Assembly: GCA_021784495.1 (NCBI GenBank)
Contig: JAJXSQ010000089.1
Coordinates: 1 to 8,023, forward strand
Length of the DNA stretch: 8,023 nt
Direction: 5' to 3'
Source of the DNA: Myxococcales bacterium
GTDB lineage: Bacteria > Myxococcota > Myxococcia > Myxococcales > Anaeromyxobacteraceae
Shown here: positions 6,266 through 8,023 of the stretch, in pieces
Layout: the number at the start of each line of letters is the position of its first letter
Position numbering within the stretch: position 1 is the first letter of the stretch
Position numbers and translations under genes: made by a program
The notes under the pieces: generated by a model
Seen by the model: the letters and a program-made list of their open reading frames with translations, nothing else
The model's database searches: none
What the model was told of the DNA's origin: nothing

Positions 6266-6496
6266 CCCAGGAGCCGGCGCCGGTCCTTCTCGAAGACCGC
6301 CTCCCGGTGGCGCCCGTACCCGGCCACCGGCAGCGGCTCGGCGGCTGCCCCACCTCGCGCCAGGGCGCGGCCCGACGTGTCGCCCCGGGCCGCTGGTCGT
6401 TCGCCGGCGCCTCGACGCGCTCCGTGGCGGGGCGGGCGCCAGCGCCGCCGGCGGCGCTCGACCGGCCTCCCTCGTCGGCGCCGCCCGGACGCGCGA
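6266..6496. other. Convergent intergenic gap, no supported gene
   Basis: These 231 bp separate the toxin stop from the stop of the Cys-rich gene on the other strand. No reading frame here looks like a protein of known type. Besides the palindrome at 6441-6458, a weak bulged hairpin lies at 6282-6300 (CGGT-C-CTT, loop, AAGACCG), 16 bases after the toxin stop and without a T-run. It could end the toxin transcript but is poorly supported. Confidence 0.5.
6441..6458. terminator. 18-bp perfect palindrome in the convergent gap, candidate terminator or structural hairpin
   Basis: Bases 6441-6458 are perfectly self-complementary, centred on CCGG and built of GCC/GGC blocks. It lies 38 bases after the Cys-rich stop on the minus strand and 175 bases after the toxin stop. 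As RNA it can fold only by opening the central bases to make a loop. No T-run follows on either strand, so it may be a Rho-associated 3' end or a protein site. Confidence 0.35.
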
Positions 6497-8023
6497 TCAG
6501 GGCACGCAGGCCGACTCGTTGCCCGTGGAGATGGTCCAGTTGGTCCAGCCGAGCTGGGTCGTGTTCCCCGAGCGCCCGAACAGCGCGACGTCGGGTCCGG
6601 TCGTGTTGCAGGCGCCCGTCTCGGTGGCGATGAGTGCGCCGTCGAGATAGACGTCGAAGCGACACGTCGACCTCACCCCCGCCACCTGCAGGTGATGCCA
6701 GGCGCCCGTCGGCGTCGCGATGCTCCTGGTGTCGCTGGCCGTGGCCGAGGAGCAGGACCCTGGAGGCGGATTGCCGAACCACTGGAACGACGGCGCCCCG
6801 GTGGGAGGCGCGAAGATCGCCGCGTCCACGCCACCCGTCAGCCACTGGGTGCCGCCAGTGCACGGGGTCGCCGTGTATGACTGGAAGATATCTAGATCCA
6901 CTCGAGGGTCCCCCGCGGACGGCGGCGCGACGTAGAAGTCCGCCTCCACCGAGACGACATCGGCGGAGACACCCGGCGAGAGGTAGAGATAGTTCCAGTC
7001 CGACGTTTGCACCCAGGCGGACCGCCCACCGAGGCTCGTGACGCCCTGCCCGCCGATGGCGCCGTTGATGGCCGTCGAGCCGGCGGGTTGCACGTCGAGC
7101 GGATAGCTCGCGACGGTCGTCCAGACGCATGGCGGCGGGGTGCAGACGCCGGCCACGCAGGTCTGGCCGGTGGCGCAGGCCTGGCCGGCGCTCGTCCCGG
7201 TGCAATATCCGCTCGCCCCGCAGTGGGTCGCGCTCGTCGTGGGGTCGAGGCACGATCCCGAGCACTCCACCTGACCCGCCGGACAGAGCTGCTGGCAGGC
7301 CCCCTCGTAGCAGGCGGCGCTCGGTCCGCACGCGGCGCCGCCGCTGCATCCGGCGCCCACGCCGCAGAAGGTCGGATCGCTCGAGGGGGCGGCGCAGGTG
7401 CCGTTGCAGGCGACCTCGCCCGTCGGACAGCTGGCCGCGCACGCGCCGCCGGAGCAAACCTCGCCCGATGGGCAGGCGGTCCCGCAGGCGCCGCAGTTCA
7501 GGCGGTCGGTCGCGGTGTTGGCGCAGGTGCCGGAGCAGTCGGTCAGCCCCGTCTGACAGGAGAGCGCGCAGCCGCCGCCAGAGCAGACGTAGCCCGGGGG
7601 ACAGACCTGGCCGGTCGTCGGCGGCGTGGCGGTCGAGGAGCAGCTCCCGGAGGCGCCGCAGTAGGACCGGTCGGCGAGCGGATCGACACAGGACCCGTTG
7701 CAGTTCACCAGCCCCGCCTGGCAGCTCACCGCGCACTTACCGGCGGAGCAGAGCTCGCCGGATGGGCAGGCGTTGCCGCAGGCGCCGCAGTTCAGGTTGT
7801 CGGTCGCGGTGCTGGCGCAGGTGCCGGAGCAGTCGGTCAGCCCCGCCTGGCAGCTCACCGCGCACTTACCGGCGGAGCAGAGCTCGCCGGATGGGCAGGC
7901 GTTGCCGCAGGCGCCGCAGTTCAGGTTGTCGGTCGCGGTGCTGGCGCAGGTGCCGGAGCAGTCGGTCAGCCCCGCCTGGCAGCTCACCGCGCACTTACCG
8001 GCGGAGCAGAGCTCGCCGGATGG
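6497..8023 (-). CDS. Secreted-type Cys-rich Stig1-like repeat protein with C-terminal LamG/concanavalin-like domain (5' end outside window)
   Basis: 508 C-terminal residues are visible; the frame is open to the edge, so the start and any signal peptide are not seen. From the edge inward it contains six full Cys-rich units of 43-55 residues (7987-7142), each following roughly C-x-x-G-...-C-x-G-x-C-...-CG-x-CG-...-C-x-x-G-...-C-x-x-G-x-C. A partial unit precedes them. This resembles Stig1-type repeats abundant in myxobacterial surface proteins, which databases often mislabel as tryptophan synthase alpha chain; no such enzyme is indicated. Even cysteine spacing suggests disulphides outside the cytoplasm. 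The last ~210 residues (7141-6500) look like a jelly-roll lectin or LamG domain, with alternating beta-rich stretches such as VSVEADFYV, AWHHLQVAGV and RFDVYLDGALIATE. A role in adhesion or glycan binding is inference. It ends ACVP-stop and converges on the toxin gene. Confidence 0.82.
   Translation of the reverse strand, partial: PSGELCSAGKCAVSCQAGLTDCSGTCASTATDNLNCGACGNACPSGELCSAGKCAVSCQAGLTDCSGTCASTATDNLNCGACGNACPSGELCSAGKCAVSCQAGLVNCNGSCVDPLADRSYCGASGSCSSTATPPTTGQVCPPGYVCSGGGCALSCQTGLTDCSGTCANTATDRLNCGACGTACPSGEVCSGGACAASCPTGEVACNGTCAAPSSDPTFCGVGAGCSGGAACGPSAACYEGACQQLCPAGQVECSGSCLDPTTSATHCGASGYCTGTSAGQACATGQTCVAGVCTPPPCVWTTVASYPLDVQPAGSTAINGAIGGQGVTSLGGRSAWVQTSDWNYLYLSPGVSADVVSVEADFYVAPPSAGDPRVDLDIFQSYTATPCTGGTQWLTGGVDAAIFAPPTGAPSFQWFGNPPPGSCSSATASDTRSIATPTGAWHHLQVAGVRSTCRFDVYLDGALIATETGACNTTGPDVALFGRSGNTTQLGWTNWTISTGNESACVP
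7722..8023. repeat. Identical 129-bp tandem repeats (2 full copies plus 44 bp) in the Cys-rich gene
   Basis: The units 7722-7850 and 7851-7979 read as identical, and 7980-8023 begins a third identical copy cut by the window edge. Period 129 bp equals 43 codons, so copy-number change keeps the frame. A diverged copy of the same unit lies at 7436-7564. Identity at silent sites points to recent duplication or gene conversion. Confidence 0.93.

Noticed and set aside
6258..6327. Minus-strand stretch reading VAGYGRHREAVFEKDRRRLL, possible relic of a gene end
   Set aside because: The residue mix looks protein-like, but only about 23 codons lie outside the toxin antisense. No start, ribosome site or family is recognisable, so a relic cannot be supported.
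6225..7736. Alternative minus-strand frame of 503 residues across the Cys-rich gene
   Set aside because: It is an Arg-rich shadow of the frame that carries regular cysteine repeats and the jelly-roll domain.
7142..8023. Tryptophan synthase alpha chain
   Set aside because: Similar Cys-rich repeats often carry this label, but no TIM-barrel motif or catalytic residue of TrpA is present.

Overview
This is a very GC-rich window with dense, mostly protein-coding DNA. Strong G/C bias at third codon positions, a secreted-type Cys-rich Stig1-like repeat protein, and the general gene style suggest a Myxococcota bacterium, possibly Anaeromyxobacter-like. That assignment is inference. No rRNA, tRNA, CRISPR array, insertion sequence or phage gene was seen.

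Layout. (1) Positions 1-2084, plus strand: the 3' part of an esterase-type alpha/beta hydrolase, followed with near-overlap by a complete glycerol kinase gene (glpK). The pair would suit release of glycerol from esters followed by its phosphorylation. (2) Positions 2103-3491, minus strand: radA, the DNA-repair ATPase. It converges on glpK, and a small perfect hairpin fills the 18-bp gap. (3) Positions 3569-5439, minus strand: a two-gene unit of an ArsM-type arsenite methyltransferase and a MIP-family channel 2 bp downstream. The channel has Val where the selectivity-filter Arg of ordinary aquaporins sits. Together they look like an arsenic methylation and efflux module with no arsR, arsB, acr3 or arsC visible. 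(4) Positions 5586-6265, plus strand, divergent from arsM: a ribbon-helix-helix antitoxin and PIN-domain toxin overlapping by 4 bp. A small AT-rich palindrome and a likely leaderless promoter precede them. (5) Positions 6266-6496: a short non-coding convergent gap with an 18-bp perfect palindrome. (6) Positions 6497-8023, minus strand: the 3' part of a large Cys-rich protein with tandem Stig1-like repeats and a C-terminal LamG/concanavalin-like domain. The repeats nearest the window edge are identical 129-bp DNA copies and run off the end.

The points most worth a second look are the arsM-MIP module (channel filter substitution, methyltransferase insertion and Cys-rich tail, possible ribosome-site-sequestering leader), the operator-like palindrome before the toxin-antitoxin pair, and the perfectly homogenised 129-bp repeats. 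I see no wholly unprecedented system. Most genes belong to recognisable families, and the novelty lies in arrangement and regulation.
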